A stretch of 64,000 nt of DNA from contig NZ_CP036349.1 of NCBI RefSeq assembly GCF_007753265.1, positions 3,257,363 to 3,321,362 of the forward strand. Direction: 5' to 3'. Below are positions 52,124 to 62,800 of this stretch, in pieces; positions within the stretch are counted from its first letter, which is position 1; each line of letters begins with the position of its first letter. Source of the DNA: Botrimarina mediterranea (GTDB lineage Bacteria > Planctomycetota > Planctomycetia > Pirellulales > Lacipirellulaceae). The notes below the pieces were generated by a model. That model did no database searches. It had not been told where the DNA came from and was given only the letters and a program-made list of their open reading frames with translations. The position numbers were made by a program, and so were the translations under genes.

Positions 52124-53693
52124 GCTTGCGAAGGGATTCGTCGCTCGCGTGTCGATCGTCGCCTCGCTTGCTGTAGGCGCGGCCGTCGCCCCGGCAAGCG
52201 ACGCCATCCTTCCTCGCGACCACAGCGCCAACTTTGTTAAGCGGTTCAACGCCGCCGACAACGAATCGGCTATTAATCTCGTTCCCAACGCCGCGGCCGC
52301 GGAGTGGATCGCCTCGAATACACCTCGGTTCGACTGCCCTTCGGGCCGCTTCGTCGAGACGTACTACTACCGCTGGTGGACGTATCGCAAGCACATCAAG
52401 GCGACGCCCGATGGCCGCGTCCTGACGGAGTTTATCACGCCGGTCAGCCATGCGGGCGCTCACAACACGATCGCTTGCGCGATCGGTCATCACATCGCCG
52501 AGGGGCGTTGGCTGGCGGACAAGGCTCTGCTCGACGAGTACCTGCGTTTCTGGTTCACCGAAGGTCCCAACGGTGGACCGCAGCCGCATTTGCACAAGTT
52601 CAGCGGCTGGATCGCAGCCGCGATCGACGGGCGGCGTCGAGTGACAGGCGATGACGCGTTCGCGATCGATTTGCTCGACGCGTTGGTAGCTGACTACTAC
52701 AGCTGGGAAGAGGAACGTCTACTTCCCAGCGGTCTCTTCTGGCAGCGCGACGTCGCCGACGGCATGGAGGAGTCCATCAGCGGGGGGCGTCATGTGCAGA
52801 ACGTGCGGCCGACGATCAACAGTTACATGGTGGGCAACGCCCGCGCAATCGCCCACATTGCTCGTGACGCAGGTCGCGGCGAGGTTGCCGTCGAGTTTGA
52901 AGAGAAGGCCAACACGCTCGCCGCCAAGTCCGTCGAGGCAATGTGGGACGCCAAAGCCAATTTCTTTAAGGTGCGGCTCGAATCGGATAAGCTCTCGGAC
53001 GCGCGCGAGGCGATCGGATACCTCCCTTGGCTTCATGGCCTAGCGGGCCCCGCCCACAGCGAGGCCTGGCGACAGACACAAGATCACGATGGCTTCTGGG
53101 CTCCCGCCGGGCTGACGACCGCAGAACGCCGCCACCCGTCGTTCCGTACGCGGGGGGTTGGCACGTGCGAGTGGGACGGCGCCGTCTGGCCGTTTGCTAC
53201 GAGTCAAACGCTCGGGGCAATGGCGGTCGTGCTCCGGGGCCCTGAGCAAACCAATGTCACGCGTCGCGACTACTTCGAGCACCTAATCCGCTACGCCGCA
53301 TCGCATCAGAGGGACGGCGTGGCTTATATCGGCGAGTACCACGACGAGGTCACTGGAGATTGGCTGATCACCGGCGAAAAAGAGAAGCGGAGTCGCTACT
53401 ACAATCACTCGACGTTCTGCGACCTCGTTATCACGGGGCTCGCCGGGGTGATACCGCAGGACGATAGCAGGGTTGTTGTTGACCCGATGCTGCCCGCCGA
53501 CGCCTGGGATTGGTTCTGCCTCGACGGCGTACCATATCGGGGCCGCCAACTATGCATCCTCTGGGATCGCGATGGAACTCGCTATGACCGAATCGCCGGT
53601 CTCTCCGTGTGGATTGATGGTAAAATGGAGGCTCACTCTCCGCAGCTAGGCCGCTTGGCGGTGAACTTATCCCGGGGCACCTCTTCAGAATGA
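52095..53693 (+). CDS. Secreted (alpha/alpha)-barrel glycosidase, MGH1-like
   Basis: A 532-residue exported protein with an (alpha/alpha)6-barrel pattern rich in Trp, His and Asp, resembling the MGH1/GH63-like glycosidase fold. Readable segments are YYYRWWTYRKHI, HAGAHNTIACAIGHHIAEGRWL, FKVRLESDKLSDAREAIGYLPW and GTCEWDGAVWPFATSQTL. An acidic pair in WDGAVWP and YNHSTFCDL is a plausible active-site part. ATG 52095 overlaps the previous gene; a GTG at 52149 would give a shorter signal peptide (SIVASLAVGAAVAPASDA). The specificity is unknown. The stop overlaps the GH95 start by 4 nt. Confidence 0.75.
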   Translation: MSISSGRASELAKGFVARVSIVASLAVGAAVAPASDAILPRDHSANFVKRFNAADNESAINLVPNAAAAEWIASNTPRFDCPSGRFVETYYYRWWTYRKHIKATPDGRVLTEFITPVSHAGAHNTIACAIGHHIAEGRWLADKALLDEYLRFWFTEGPNGGPQPHLHKFSGWIAAAIDGRRRVTGDDAFAIDLLDALVADYYSWEEERLLPSGLFWQRDVADGMEESISGGRHVQNVRPTINSYMVGNARAIAHIARDAGRGEVAVEFEEKANTLAAKSVEAMWDAKANFFKVRLESDKLSDAREAIGYLPWLHGLAGPAHSEAWRQTQDHDGFWAPAGLTTAERRHPSFRTRGVGTCEWDGAVWPFATSQTLGAMAVVLRGPEQTNVTRRDYFEHLIRYAASHQRDGVAYIGEYHDEVTGDWLITGEKEKRSRYYNHSTFCDLVITGLAGVIPQDDSRVVVDPMLPADAWDWFCLDGVPYRGRQLCILWDRDGTRYDRIAGLSVWIDGKMEAHSPQLGRLAVNLSRGTSSE

Positions 53694-56062
53694 TGCGTCT
53701 GTTCCTCTTGCTAATCGTTGCTCTATGGACATCGCCTAGTTACGCCGATGGCCGTTGGAAATTGCTCTACGATCAACCCGCTAAGGAATGGGTCGAAGCC
53801 CTTCCGGTTGGGAATGGGCGGATGGGCGCCATGGTCTTTGGCGGAGTCGCCGAGGAACGGCTGCAAGTCAACGAGAGTTCTGTTTGGACCGGCGGTCCGC
53901 ATAGCTACGCCCGCCCCGGCGCCGCTCAATATCTCGGAGAGATCCGCAAGCTGCTGTTCGAGGGGAAACAGCGTGAGGCAGAGCAACTCGCCGAGCGTGA
54001 GTTCATGTCCGTGCCACTGCGTCAGCAGTTCTACCAACCGATGGCGGACCTTCGACTGAAGCTCGAAGGGATCGACCCTGAGCAGGTGAAGAGCTACCAC
54101 CGGAATCTCGATTTAAAGACTGCAACCGCTACGACTACCTACACGGCAAACGATGTCCGTTTCGAGCGACGGGTTTTTGCCAGCTTTCCGGACCAGGTCG
54201 TCGTCGTCACGCTCAAGGCCGAAAAGGTCGGCGCCCTTGCCTTCACCGCGAGTCTGCCGACTCCTCACACTCGCAACGAAGCGGCCGTTGTTGACGAGAC
54301 GACGATCGAACGTCGCGCACTGGTGAACGACGCCAACATCGGCGGCGCCGATCGCGCCGAGGGGCAAGTACGGTTCGCCGCTCGCCTACGGGTTGTCGAG
54401 ACAGACGGTGAGGTTGTGGTTTCCAACGATTCAATGCGTGTCAGTGGGGCGACGCATGCGACGCTCTTGCTGGCGGCGGCGACTAACGTTGCTGACTTCC
54501 GCGATCTCACGGCTGATCCGTCGGCGCTCGCCGCCACTGATCTCGACGCGGCTTCCGAACGCTCGTCAGGCGACTTATATCGCCGGCATGTCGCTGACCA
54601 CCGCGAACTGTTTGATCGTGTCGACCTCCAAATCGGCAGGACCTCTGAAGCCGCGCTCAAGCAGGCGACCGACGAACGGCTCATCGCTTCGAAGACGACG
54701 GCTGATCCGGATCTCGCGGCGCTAGTGTTTCACTATGGCCGCTACTTGATGATCGCATCGAGTCGTCCTGGAGGGCAGCCGGCAAACTTGCAGGGCTTGT
54801 GGAATCAAGACCTCTCTCCGGCGTGGGGGAGCAAGTACACGGTCAACATCAACACCGAGATGAACTACTGGCTCACCGAGCCGTGCAACCTCGGTGAGTG
54901 TAACGGGCCGCTGTTCGCCGCGCTTTCCGAGTTGGCTGAGTCCGGCGCCGAAGTCGCCCGCGAACATTACGCGGCACCGGGGTGGGTGCTTCACCACAAC
55001 TTCGACCGCTGGCGCGGCGCCGCGCCGATCAACGCCAGCAATCACGGCATCTGGCCCACTGGCGGCGCGTGGCTCTGTCAACACCTCTGGCTGCACTACC
55101 TCTACACGGGGGATGAGGCGTTTCTAAGTGAAACGGCCTATCCGTTGATGAAAGGCGCGGCCCAGTTTTTCGCGGCGTATCTCGCCGAAGACCCGCGGAG
55201 TGAAAACAGGTGGTTGATCAGTGGGCCGAGCAATTCGCCAGAGCAGGGAGGCCTGGTCATGGGGCCCGCGATGGACCACCAGATCATCCGTGACCTCTTC
55301 GCGAATACCATCGCGGCGAGTGAAGTCCTGCAAGTCGATGACGACTTACGGAAGGAACTTCTCGCTCTGCGAGCCCGTATCGCTCCTAACCAGATCGGCA
55401 AGCATGGCCAGCTCCAAGAGTGGCTCGAGGACGTTGACGATCCGGAAAATGATCACCGCCACGTCTCACATCTGTGGGGGCTGCACCCTGGCGTTGAGAT
55501 TTCCCCCGAGACGCCTGAGCTGTTTTCGGCGGCGAAGCGATCGCTCGAAATGCGAGGGGATGAGGGCACCGGCTGGTCGCGCGCCTGGAAAGTAAATTTT
55601 TGGGCGCGACTCCGTGACGGCGATCACGCTTACAAAGTGCTCGATGGTTTGATGACGCTAACCGGGTCGCCCAAGTCGAAGCACCGCGGCGGCGGCCTTT
55701 ACGCAAACCTGTTCGACGCCCACCCGCCCTTTCAGATCGATGGCAACTACGGGGCGACCTCTGGGGTCTGCGAGATGCTCGTGCAGTCGCACCGCGTTAC
55801 CGCTGATGGCGAGCGACTGATTGAACTGCTCCCGGCGCTGCCCAGTGCTTGGCCCGAGGGCAAAGTCAGCGGCCTCCGCACGCGCGACGGCTTCGAAGTG
55901 GCTATCGAATGGCTTGACGGCGTACTTTCCGAGTGCCACGTCAAGTCACTGCTCGGCAAGCCCGCGACGCTGGCTTATGGCGACCTACAAGTGCAACTGC
56001 ACCTGGGCAGTAACGAATCGACAAGCCTTGACGCCGACCTCCTCGAAACGAGCTCCCGATAA
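53690..56062 (+). CDS. Secreted GH95 alpha-L-fucosidase/alpha-L-galactosidase
   Basis: An exported GH95 enzyme of 790 residues. The signal peptide (1-18) is followed by an N-terminal beta domain with the family opening EWVEALPVGNGRMGAMVFGG and ERLQVNESSVWTGGP. In the helical barrel, NINTEMNYWLTEPCNL holds the two Asn that assist catalysis (about 385-400). DHRHVSHLWGLHPG and FQIDGNYGATSGVCEML (Asp of the catalytic network) follow. GH95 inverts 1,2-linked alpha-L-fucose or alpha-L-galactose; sequence alone does not decide which. It is coupled to the preceding MGH1-like gene (ATGA). Confidence 0.9.
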   Translation: MMRLFLLLIVALWTSPSYADGRWKLLYDQPAKEWVEALPVGNGRMGAMVFGGVAEERLQVNESSVWTGGPHSYARPGAAQYLGEIRKLLFEGKQREAEQLAEREFMSVPLRQQFYQPMADLRLKLEGIDPEQVKSYHRNLDLKTATATTTYTANDVRFERRVFASFPDQVVVVTLKAEKVGALAFTASLPTPHTRNEAAVVDETTIERRALVNDANIGGADRAEGQVRFAARLRVVETDGEVVVSNDSMRVSGATHATLLLAAATNVADFRDLTADPSALAATDLDAASERSSGDLYRRHVADHRELFDRVDLQIGRTSEAALKQATDERLIASKTTADPDLAALVFHYGRYLMIASSRPGGQPANLQGLWNQDLSPAWGSKYTVNINTEMNYWLTEPCNLGECNGPLFAALSELAESGAEVAREHYAAPGWVLHHNFDRWRGAAPINASNHGIWPTGGAWLCQHLWLHYLYTGDEAFLSETAYPLMKGAAQFFAAYLAEDPRSENRWLISGPSNSPEQGGLVMGPAMDHQIIRDLFANTIAASEVLQVDDDLRKELLALRARIAPNQIGKHGQLQEWLEDVDDPENDHRHVSHLWGLHPGVEISPETPELFSAAKRSLEMRGDEGTGWSRAWKVNFWARLRDGDHAYKVLDGLMTLTGSPKSKHRGGGLYANLFDAHPPFQIDGNYGATSGVCEMLVQSHRVTADGERLIELLPALPSAWPEGKVSGLRTRDGFEVAIEWLDGVLSECHVKSLLGKPATLAYGDLQVQLHLGSNESTSLDADLLETSSR

Positions 56063-56193
56063 TAACGAGAATGTTCGCGAATAAGCCAGCAACAGCCTTC
56101 GATACACCGCCATCAATCGACGCTCGCGATCACACGCGATGCTCGTTGGGCGTTTGCCAGTCCTCCCGACCAACTCGAGCCACTACGAAAGCC

Positions 56194-57759
56194 GTGAAAG
56201 CGACCCGATCACTTCTGGTATGCTGCCTCGTGCTCGCCCCTACATTCTTACTGGCCGCAGACTGCGAACGATGGGGCGTTTATGAGATCGAACTGAAGGG
56301 CCCGACGGCCGGTAACCCTTTTCTCGGCGTCAACCTATCGGCAACGTTCGAGCAGGGTGATCGTCGCATCGACGTCACCGGATTCTACGACGGGGACGGC
56401 GCCTATCGCATTCGGTTCTGCCCGCCTACGACCGGCGAGTGGTCGTACTCGACGGTGAGCAATGCCGCTGAATTGAAAGGCAAGGAAGGGACCTTCGAGG
56501 TCGGCGCGCTGTCCGAGGGCAACCACGGGCCAGTCGAGGTGGCGCACGTAGCCCACTTCGCCTACGCCGACGGCACGGCCTATAAGCCGGTCGGCACCAC
56601 CTGTTACGCCTGGACCTCGCAGACAGAAGAGCTTCAAGAGAAGACGCTCGAAACACTCGCCACGGCGCCGTTCAACAAGATCCGCATGTGCGTCTTTCCC
56701 AAGTGGTACTCGTGGAACGAAGTCGATCCGCCACAGTACGCTTACGAGGGGACGGCGCCCAACCAGTGGGACTTCTCGCGCTTCAATCCCGCCTTCTTCC
56801 GTAGCCTTGAGAAACGGATCACGCAGCTTGGCGAGATGGGAATCGAAGTCGATCTGATTTTGTTGCACCCCTACGATAATGGCCGCTGGGGCTTCGACAA
56901 CATGCCTCCGGAGGCTTGCGATTTCTATCTGCGGTACATCGTCGCGAGGCTCGGCGCCTATCGCAATGTGTGGTGGTCAATGGCGAACGAGTGGGACTTC
57001 GACAAGAACAAGACTCGCGACGACTGGACGCGGATGATCGGCGTTGTGCATGACGCCGACCCCTACGGCAAGCTGCTCGGAATTCACAACGGCTGGGAGC
57101 TCTACGACCACAACCATCCCTACTTGACGCACGCCAGCATCCAGAATGGCTCGGCCGCCGAGGAAGCGGGCCGCGCGGCGCTGTACCGCGACGTTTACCC
57201 TAAGCCAATTCTGCTCGATGAGGTCAAGTATGAGGGCGACATCCCGCTGCGATGGGGCAACCTCTCTGCGGAGGAGATGGTGCATCGCTTCTGGGAAGGG
57301 ACGATCGCCGGCTGCTACGTCACTCACGGCGAGTGCTATTTAGCGGACGACGATGTGCTCTGGTGGGCAAAGGGAGGCGTGCTCAAGGGCGAGAGCCCGC
57401 AGCGGATCGCCTTCTTAAAGAAGGTGCTCGATGGCTCACCCGCCGAGGGGATTGATCAGATCGACAAGTGGCAGCACCCGAACATCGCCGGACAGCCGGG
57501 AGATTACTACTTGGTTTACCTGGGCGAACAGACGCCCGATTCGTGGGAGTTCTGTCTCCCGAAGCACGACTTAGCAGATGGCATGCGGTTCAAAGTCGAG
57601 GTGCTCGACACTTGGAACATGACCGTCTCGCCGGTCGAAGGCGAGTTCGTTACCAAGCAGCACTCACAGTATCTGTTCAAGGACGAGGCGGGCAAGTTGG
57701 TCGACCTACCCGGCAAACCGTGGATCGCCCTCCGGATCACACGGGTGCAGGAGAACTGA
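56194..57759 (+). CDS. Secreted DUF5060/DUF5605-like cellulase-fold hydrolase
   Basis: An exported TIM-barrel glycosidase of about 521 residues. The signal peptide (KATRSLLVCCLVLAPTFLLAA) is followed by a DUF5060-like beta domain (about 22-110: YEIELKGPTAGNPFLGV, VTGFYDGDGAYRIRFCP). The barrel has YKPVGTTCYAWTSQ, FNKIRMCVFPKWYSWNE and the acid/base WWSMANEWDFDKNK (about 270). The nucleophile is a Glu in ILLDEVKYEGD (about 345). A C-terminal DUF5605-like beta domain ends it. The GTG at 56194 gives a normal signal peptide; ATG 56071 would add 41 residues. Substrate unknown. Confidence 0.8.
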   Translation: MKATRSLLVCCLVLAPTFLLAADCERWGVYEIELKGPTAGNPFLGVNLSATFEQGDRRIDVTGFYDGDGAYRIRFCPPTTGEWSYSTVSNAAELKGKEGTFEVGALSEGNHGPVEVAHVAHFAYADGTAYKPVGTTCYAWTSQTEELQEKTLETLATAPFNKIRMCVFPKWYSWNEVDPPQYAYEGTAPNQWDFSRFNPAFFRSLEKRITQLGEMGIEVDLILLHPYDNGRWGFDNMPPEACDFYLRYIVARLGAYRNVWWSMANEWDFDKNKTRDDWTRMIGVVHDADPYGKLLGIHNGWELYDHNHPYLTHASIQNGSAAEEAGRAALYRDVYPKPILLDEVKYEGDIPLRWGNLSAEEMVHRFWEGTIAGCYVTHGECYLADDDVLWWAKGGVLKGESPQRIAFLKKVLDGSPAEGIDQIDKWQHPNIAGQPGDYYLVYLGEQTPDSWEFCLPKHDLADGMRFKVEVLDTWNMTVSPVEGEFVTKQHSQYLFKDEAGKLVDLPGKPWIALRITRVQEN

Positions 57760-57760
57760 G

Positions 57761-59800
57761 TTGCTTAGATCGCTCGCATTGATCGTTGCCGTCGTGGCGC
57801 CGTTCAGCACAAGGACGCAAGCCCAATCCCTTGTCGTCGCGGACGTGGCGGCGAGCCCGCGCGCCGTTGTTCAGCCGGTTGCCGTCGATGAGGTGACTTG
57901 GACGGACGGCTTTTGGGCCGACCGGGCGCGAGTGTGCCGAGAGCGTTCAATCCCCGCGATGTGGGAGTTGATGCGGGGCTCAAAGTACAAGCCGTTTTAT
58001 GAGCACTTCCTGATTGCCGCCGGCGATATGGAGGGAGACTACCACGGCGCCCCGTGGAATGACGGCGATTTCTACAAGTGGATCGAGGCGGCATCGACTG
58101 CTATTGCTTGCGAGCCGAACGCCGAGTTGGAAGCCGCCATTGATAAGTCAGTCCGCGCCGTCGTCGCCGCTCAACGAAAGGATGGCTACTTGCACACACC
58201 CGTTCTGATCCGCCAGCGGAATGGTGACGCTGCGGCGAAGCCGTTTGCGGACCGCAACGACTTCGAGGTCTACAACCTCGGTCACCTGATGACAGCCGGC
58301 TGCGTGCACTATCGCGCAACCGGAAAGCGAGAATTGCTCGACACCGCCGAGCGCGCCGCGCAATTCCTCGAAAAGGCCTTCGCCAACCCGACGCCGCAGA
58401 TGTCGCGGCAGGCGGTATGCCCCTCGCACTACATGGGGCTGATCGAACTCTATCGCACCACGCGGAATGACCGCTACCTGCTGTTGGCGCAGACGGTAAT
58501 CGACCTTCGCAACGTCGCCGCGGGCGTCGGCGGTGGGGGAGGGGATGACAATCAGGACCGCATCCCTTTCGTTGACCAACGCGAAGCCGTTGGTCACGCG
58601 GTTCGCGCGAACTACCTCTTTGCCGGCGCCGCGGACATGTACCTTGAAACGGGCGACGAGCGATTGCTGCCGGCGCTAGAAGCGGTCTGGCACAACGTGA
58701 CGCGGAAGAAGCTGTATGTCACCGGCGCATGCGGCGCCTTGTTCGACGGGGCCTCACCGGACGGTTCGCCCAAGCAGAATGAGATCACCCGCATTCATCA
58801 GGCGTACGGCCGCAACTACCAACTCCCTAGCGAGACGGCTCACAACGAGACCTGTGCCGCGATCGGCGCGGTGATGTGGAATTGGCGGCGTTACCTAGCG
58901 ACGGGTGAGGGGCGGCACCTCGATTGGATCGAACTCGCCATGCACAATGCGGTGCTTGCTGGGGTGAGTCTCGAGGGGACCGACTACTTCTATACGAACC
59001 CCTTGCGCGTCACCGACCCGCCGCCGCTTGAGTTGCGGTGGTCACGGCAGCGTGAGCCGTTTGTCGTGTCGTACTGCTGCCCGCCGAATGTCGTGCGGAC
59101 CGTCGCTCAACTAGGTGGCTATGCCTACGGCAAGGCGGACGAGGCTGTCTCCGTGAATCTCTATGGCGCGAGCGTTCTAGAGACGAAACTCAAAGGGGAG
59201 ACGCTGCGATTGGTCCAGGAAACCGCGTTCCCTTGGTCAGGCCACGTCCGGATACGGATCGAGACCGCGCCTCAGCAACCGTGGACCCTACGCTTGCGGA
59301 AGCCTAGCTGGGCTGCTGATATGTCGTTGAAGGTCAACGGAGAAGCGGTTGCGGTCGAGGTCGTTGATGGCTTCGCCGTGGTTCGCCACGCGTGGAACGT
59401 TGGTGATGAAGTCTCCGTGACCATTCCGATGCCCGTGGTTTGCCTTGAGTCACACCCCCTGGTTGAAGAGACCCGCGGACAACTCGCCATCAAGCGCGGG
59501 CCGATTGTCTACTGCCTCGAGTCGGCCGATCTACCGGCGGGGGTTACCGTTGGCCAACTGCGACTCGACCCCACGGCCGACTTTGCGGTCCGTTACGACG
59601 ACGATCTGCTCAACGGCATGGCCGTGATCGAAGCCGACTTGCCGATGGTCGAGCCGGAGTCGTGGGACTCGCTCTATCGACCGGCAACTGAAACAGCGAC
59701 GCGGACGATTCGAGCGCAGTTCATTCCCTACTACGCTTGGGGAAACCGCGGCGGGGAAGAGATGACGGTGTGGGTTCCCCGCGGGAAGACGCCTGACTAG
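57761..59800 (+). CDS. Secreted GH127 beta-L-arabinofuranosidase (DUF1680)
   Basis: A 679-residue exported enzyme. It starts at TTG 57761, one base after the preceding stop, with GGAG about 7 bases upstream. The signal peptide is LRSLALIVAVVAPFSTRTQA. VAVDEVTWTDGFWADRARVC opens the family domain. The zinc-thiolate catalytic site is visible as HNETCAAIGAVMWNWR (Glu and Cys, about 365-370) and VSYCCPPNVVRTVAQ (paired Cys, about 437). FYTNPLRV and LRLRKPSWA belong to the barrel and beta domain. Characterised members remove beta-L-arabinofuranose from plant glycans. It is the last gene of the operon. Confidence 0.9.
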   Translation: MLRSLALIVAVVAPFSTRTQAQSLVVADVAASPRAVVQPVAVDEVTWTDGFWADRARVCRERSIPAMWELMRGSKYKPFYEHFLIAAGDMEGDYHGAPWNDGDFYKWIEAASTAIACEPNAELEAAIDKSVRAVVAAQRKDGYLHTPVLIRQRNGDAAAKPFADRNDFEVYNLGHLMTAGCVHYRATGKRELLDTAERAAQFLEKAFANPTPQMSRQAVCPSHYMGLIELYRTTRNDRYLLLAQTVIDLRNVAAGVGGGGGDDNQDRIPFVDQREAVGHAVRANYLFAGAADMYLETGDERLLPALEAVWHNVTRKKLYVTGACGALFDGASPDGSPKQNEITRIHQAYGRNYQLPSETAHNETCAAIGAVMWNWRRYLATGEGRHLDWIELAMHNAVLAGVSLEGTDYFYTNPLRVTDPPPLELRWSRQREPFVVSYCCPPNVVRTVAQLGGYAYGKADEAVSVNLYGASVLETKLKGETLRLVQETAFPWSGHVRIRIETAPQQPWTLRLRKPSWAADMSLKVNGEAVAVEVVDGFAVVRHAWNVGDEVSVTIPMPVVCLESHPLVEETRGQLAIKRGPIVYCLESADLPAGVTVGQLRLDPTADFAVRYDDDLLNGMAVIEADLPMVEPESWDSLYRPATETATRTIRAQFIPYYAWGNRGGEEMTVWVPRGKTPD

Positions 59801-59846
59801 GCAGCAATGTTGTGTGACGATGCCCGTTGTTATCCCTTCGGGTCAA

Positions 59847-62800
59847 TCAATATAGTGGTGTCACCCAAGCGACGCGACCGTCGAGCGTAAGCCGCACGCC
59901 TTTGCTGACCCGGACATCGTCGCTTAACTCTCCCGAACTTCGGTCGATCCATCGCACGCGACTTGGTCGCTCTACGACGAAGCTAGCGTCAGAAGCGACG
60001 CCATAGCAGACGGCGTGACCGCGGTCGTCGGCAAGTCGCATCGCGGACTCGCCAGGGTTCCATGCGGGGCGCATTGCAACGAGCGCCCGCTTCAACTCCT
60101 CAGGCAGCGGGGGCACGTCGGCAAGCGAACCGCCGCCCATCAGCACGGCCCAACCGTCGCGGGGGGTGTTGCAGAATCGGTTGGCGTTGAAGAGCACGGG
60201 CTTGGTCGGGTAATAGGTGCGATACTCGCGCACGGCTCTGGCGACCGAGGCGAAGTCACCGGCTTTGACCTTCGATTGTCGCAGGTGCTGTCGCGGCGCC
60301 ATGTTCGCGCCGCCCGGCGGGGCGTATAGCGACTCGTCGCGCCCGTAGCACCAGTAGCGGATGTCGATAACATCGATGGCGTCGCGACGCTTCGGGTCGG
60401 CGAGCAGTGTGTCTTGAACGTCCTTGGCGGCGCTGATAGCGATGAAAGGCTTACGAGCGCCGGCCGCCTTCATCTGGTCGAGCCAGAACTCGGTGAATTC
60501 TAGCGGCCCGGTGTACTCATCGCTGGTGAACTGGATCACGTTCGAATTATCGACGAAGTTCTCAACGCATTTCGCTAAATAGCCACGGTGCAGTTTGCGC
60601 AACTCTGCATTGTCAGGGTCGTAGAACTGATGAGCGATGAAGATGCGTTTGTCACCGACGTAGGGCGGCGGCTCGGTCAGACCGGTCTCGTTGAGGTTGT
60701 TCGCCGGACGCCAAGGGGAATCGGCCCAGTGCGCGCCCGCCTCAAGAATGTTGTGCTGGAAATAGCACTGATGCATCAGCACGAGTCCGCGCTCGTCACA
60801 GAGCTCAGCGAAGTCTCGCAGCCGGTCCCAGTACCAAGCGTTGAACTTCGTCAGATCGTACTTGCTGAGCCCGTCCCACGCTCGGCCCTGGCCGCTGCGG
60901 GCGAAGGGTTGCTCGAAGAAGGGTGGAGCCACGCTCGCCGTCCCGCGGCGGACCAACAGGTGGTCGTCGCGGCGGCGGTCGTACCAGAGGCCGTAATGAT
61001 GGTCGTACGCAGAGATGCCGGCGGCGCGCATACCGTCAGCGACCGCGACGAGATCGTCGGTTAGTCCGACGCCGTACCGGCCGGGCGCCCAGCGCGTTAT
61101 CGACGGCCCGAATTCCACGGCGTCGTCCGGCCGGACTACCCCTCTCCACCAAGTGGGGCTCAGGGTATTTCCTGTCAGCACCTGACCATCGATCGTCAAC
61201 CAGCCATTGACGATCTTCAAATCATGCCGTTCCGGGGCCGGCCTACTGCTTAGAGTCTTGACGAGCAAATTGAAATGTAACTTTCGGTCATCATCGGGGG
61301 GTTTGACCGCCGACAGTCGCTCTTCGATCGCGTCTCTCAGTGTCTTGAGGGGACGATTCGATCGCTGGACAAAACGTCGCGTCTCCTCGAGGGTCGGACT
61401 GGTGGACTCGACGGGGTCAAGCAACAGCGGTTCCACTCGCTTCGCGGCGTCCTCGCCGATTCGCTCAGCAAGCTGTGCCTTATATAGGCTTCGCGGGCGG
61501 ACGAAGTCGCTGAGGCCTGACATCACCCCGTCACCCACGGGCTGCGCCCAGTAACCGATGGCCCAGTTCTGGGCCGTCGGCGGTGAGAAGCAGTGCAGTT
61601 GGGCGGCTTGGCATTGGAAAGCCACGCAATTGGCGGCCGACCAACCGGCGCCGGGCGGGTCGAGCCAGCGGTTGGTGAAAACGAGGTCGGCGCCGTCGAT
61701 TCGGACGTTGTCGTAGAGCACGCCGGAGGCCCAACTCTCGAGCGGCCCGCTATCGCCGTGGGCGTTGTAGGCGTAGCAGTTTACATACGCGTTTGGACCC
61801 GGCGCACAGTGACCGACTGCGAAGTCGTTTCGGCCTTCTTCTGCCCAGCAGCGTAGAAAGAGCGTTTGCTGGCCTTGCGTGAAGAACGACTGCCGGCGGT
61901 ACCCGGCGATCTCAGACACGGGCGTTAGCGCGAGGCAATCCTCGACCGTCGCGTGTCGTACCCCCTCCCGCAGCAGCACGGCTCCACCAGCAAAGCCCTC
62001 GAAGCGCATCCGGCGTAACCAGAGGTTCTCCACGTCATTGGCGATGACGCCGTGCCAGCTGTGTTCCTCGTCGAGCGGGTTGTCACTCACTGTTTCGCTA
62101 CGCAGGGTGAGGTCTTCGACGCCGATCTCACGTAGTCGATGGTTCTCCGTCACGAGCGCGACTTGAGCGCCACCGAATTTCCGGTCAAGGGCGGTCGTCA
62201 CCGGTGCGTCAAGCGTAACGCGGTCGCCGTCGATAGCCGCAACCGTCCGCTCCCAGCGAACGTCGCACCTTCCGGGTCGCCAGCCAACTCCGTCCGCCCG
62301 TGCGCCAAGGGCCTCGATCCATTCCGCGGTGGCAGGGCGCGTGACTAACACGGCGTCACCGACTTTTAGGCTGTTCGCCGGCGGCAACCTGAGGATCGTC
62401 GCTCCGACTGGTACGTAGTCGTCAAGAATGCCGATCGGCTCACCCGTCGCCAACCTATCGTGTCCAGACGGCCGAATACGAATTACCGGCCTGCGTCCTT
62501 TGCCTGTCGCAATAAGCGTCGTGCGATCGGCGCCGGAGCCACGCAAGACGATGCCGCTTGTTGCAATCTGTAGTTCACCGGCGACACGGTGTATGCCTTG
62601 CCCTAGCAGAACGGCCCCACGAAAGCCGTCTTCGTCGGGCGCCAAAGTAGCGATGTAGTCGATTGCCGCCTGGATGCGTTCGCCGTTGTCGCCTTCGATG
62701 GCGTCAACAAGAACTCGCGCCGGAGGCGAGGGGATGTCAACGTCGGCGCCGGCGTATCCGCACGATGAGAAGTCGGGGATTCGGTCGCCTCTTTCGTTAG

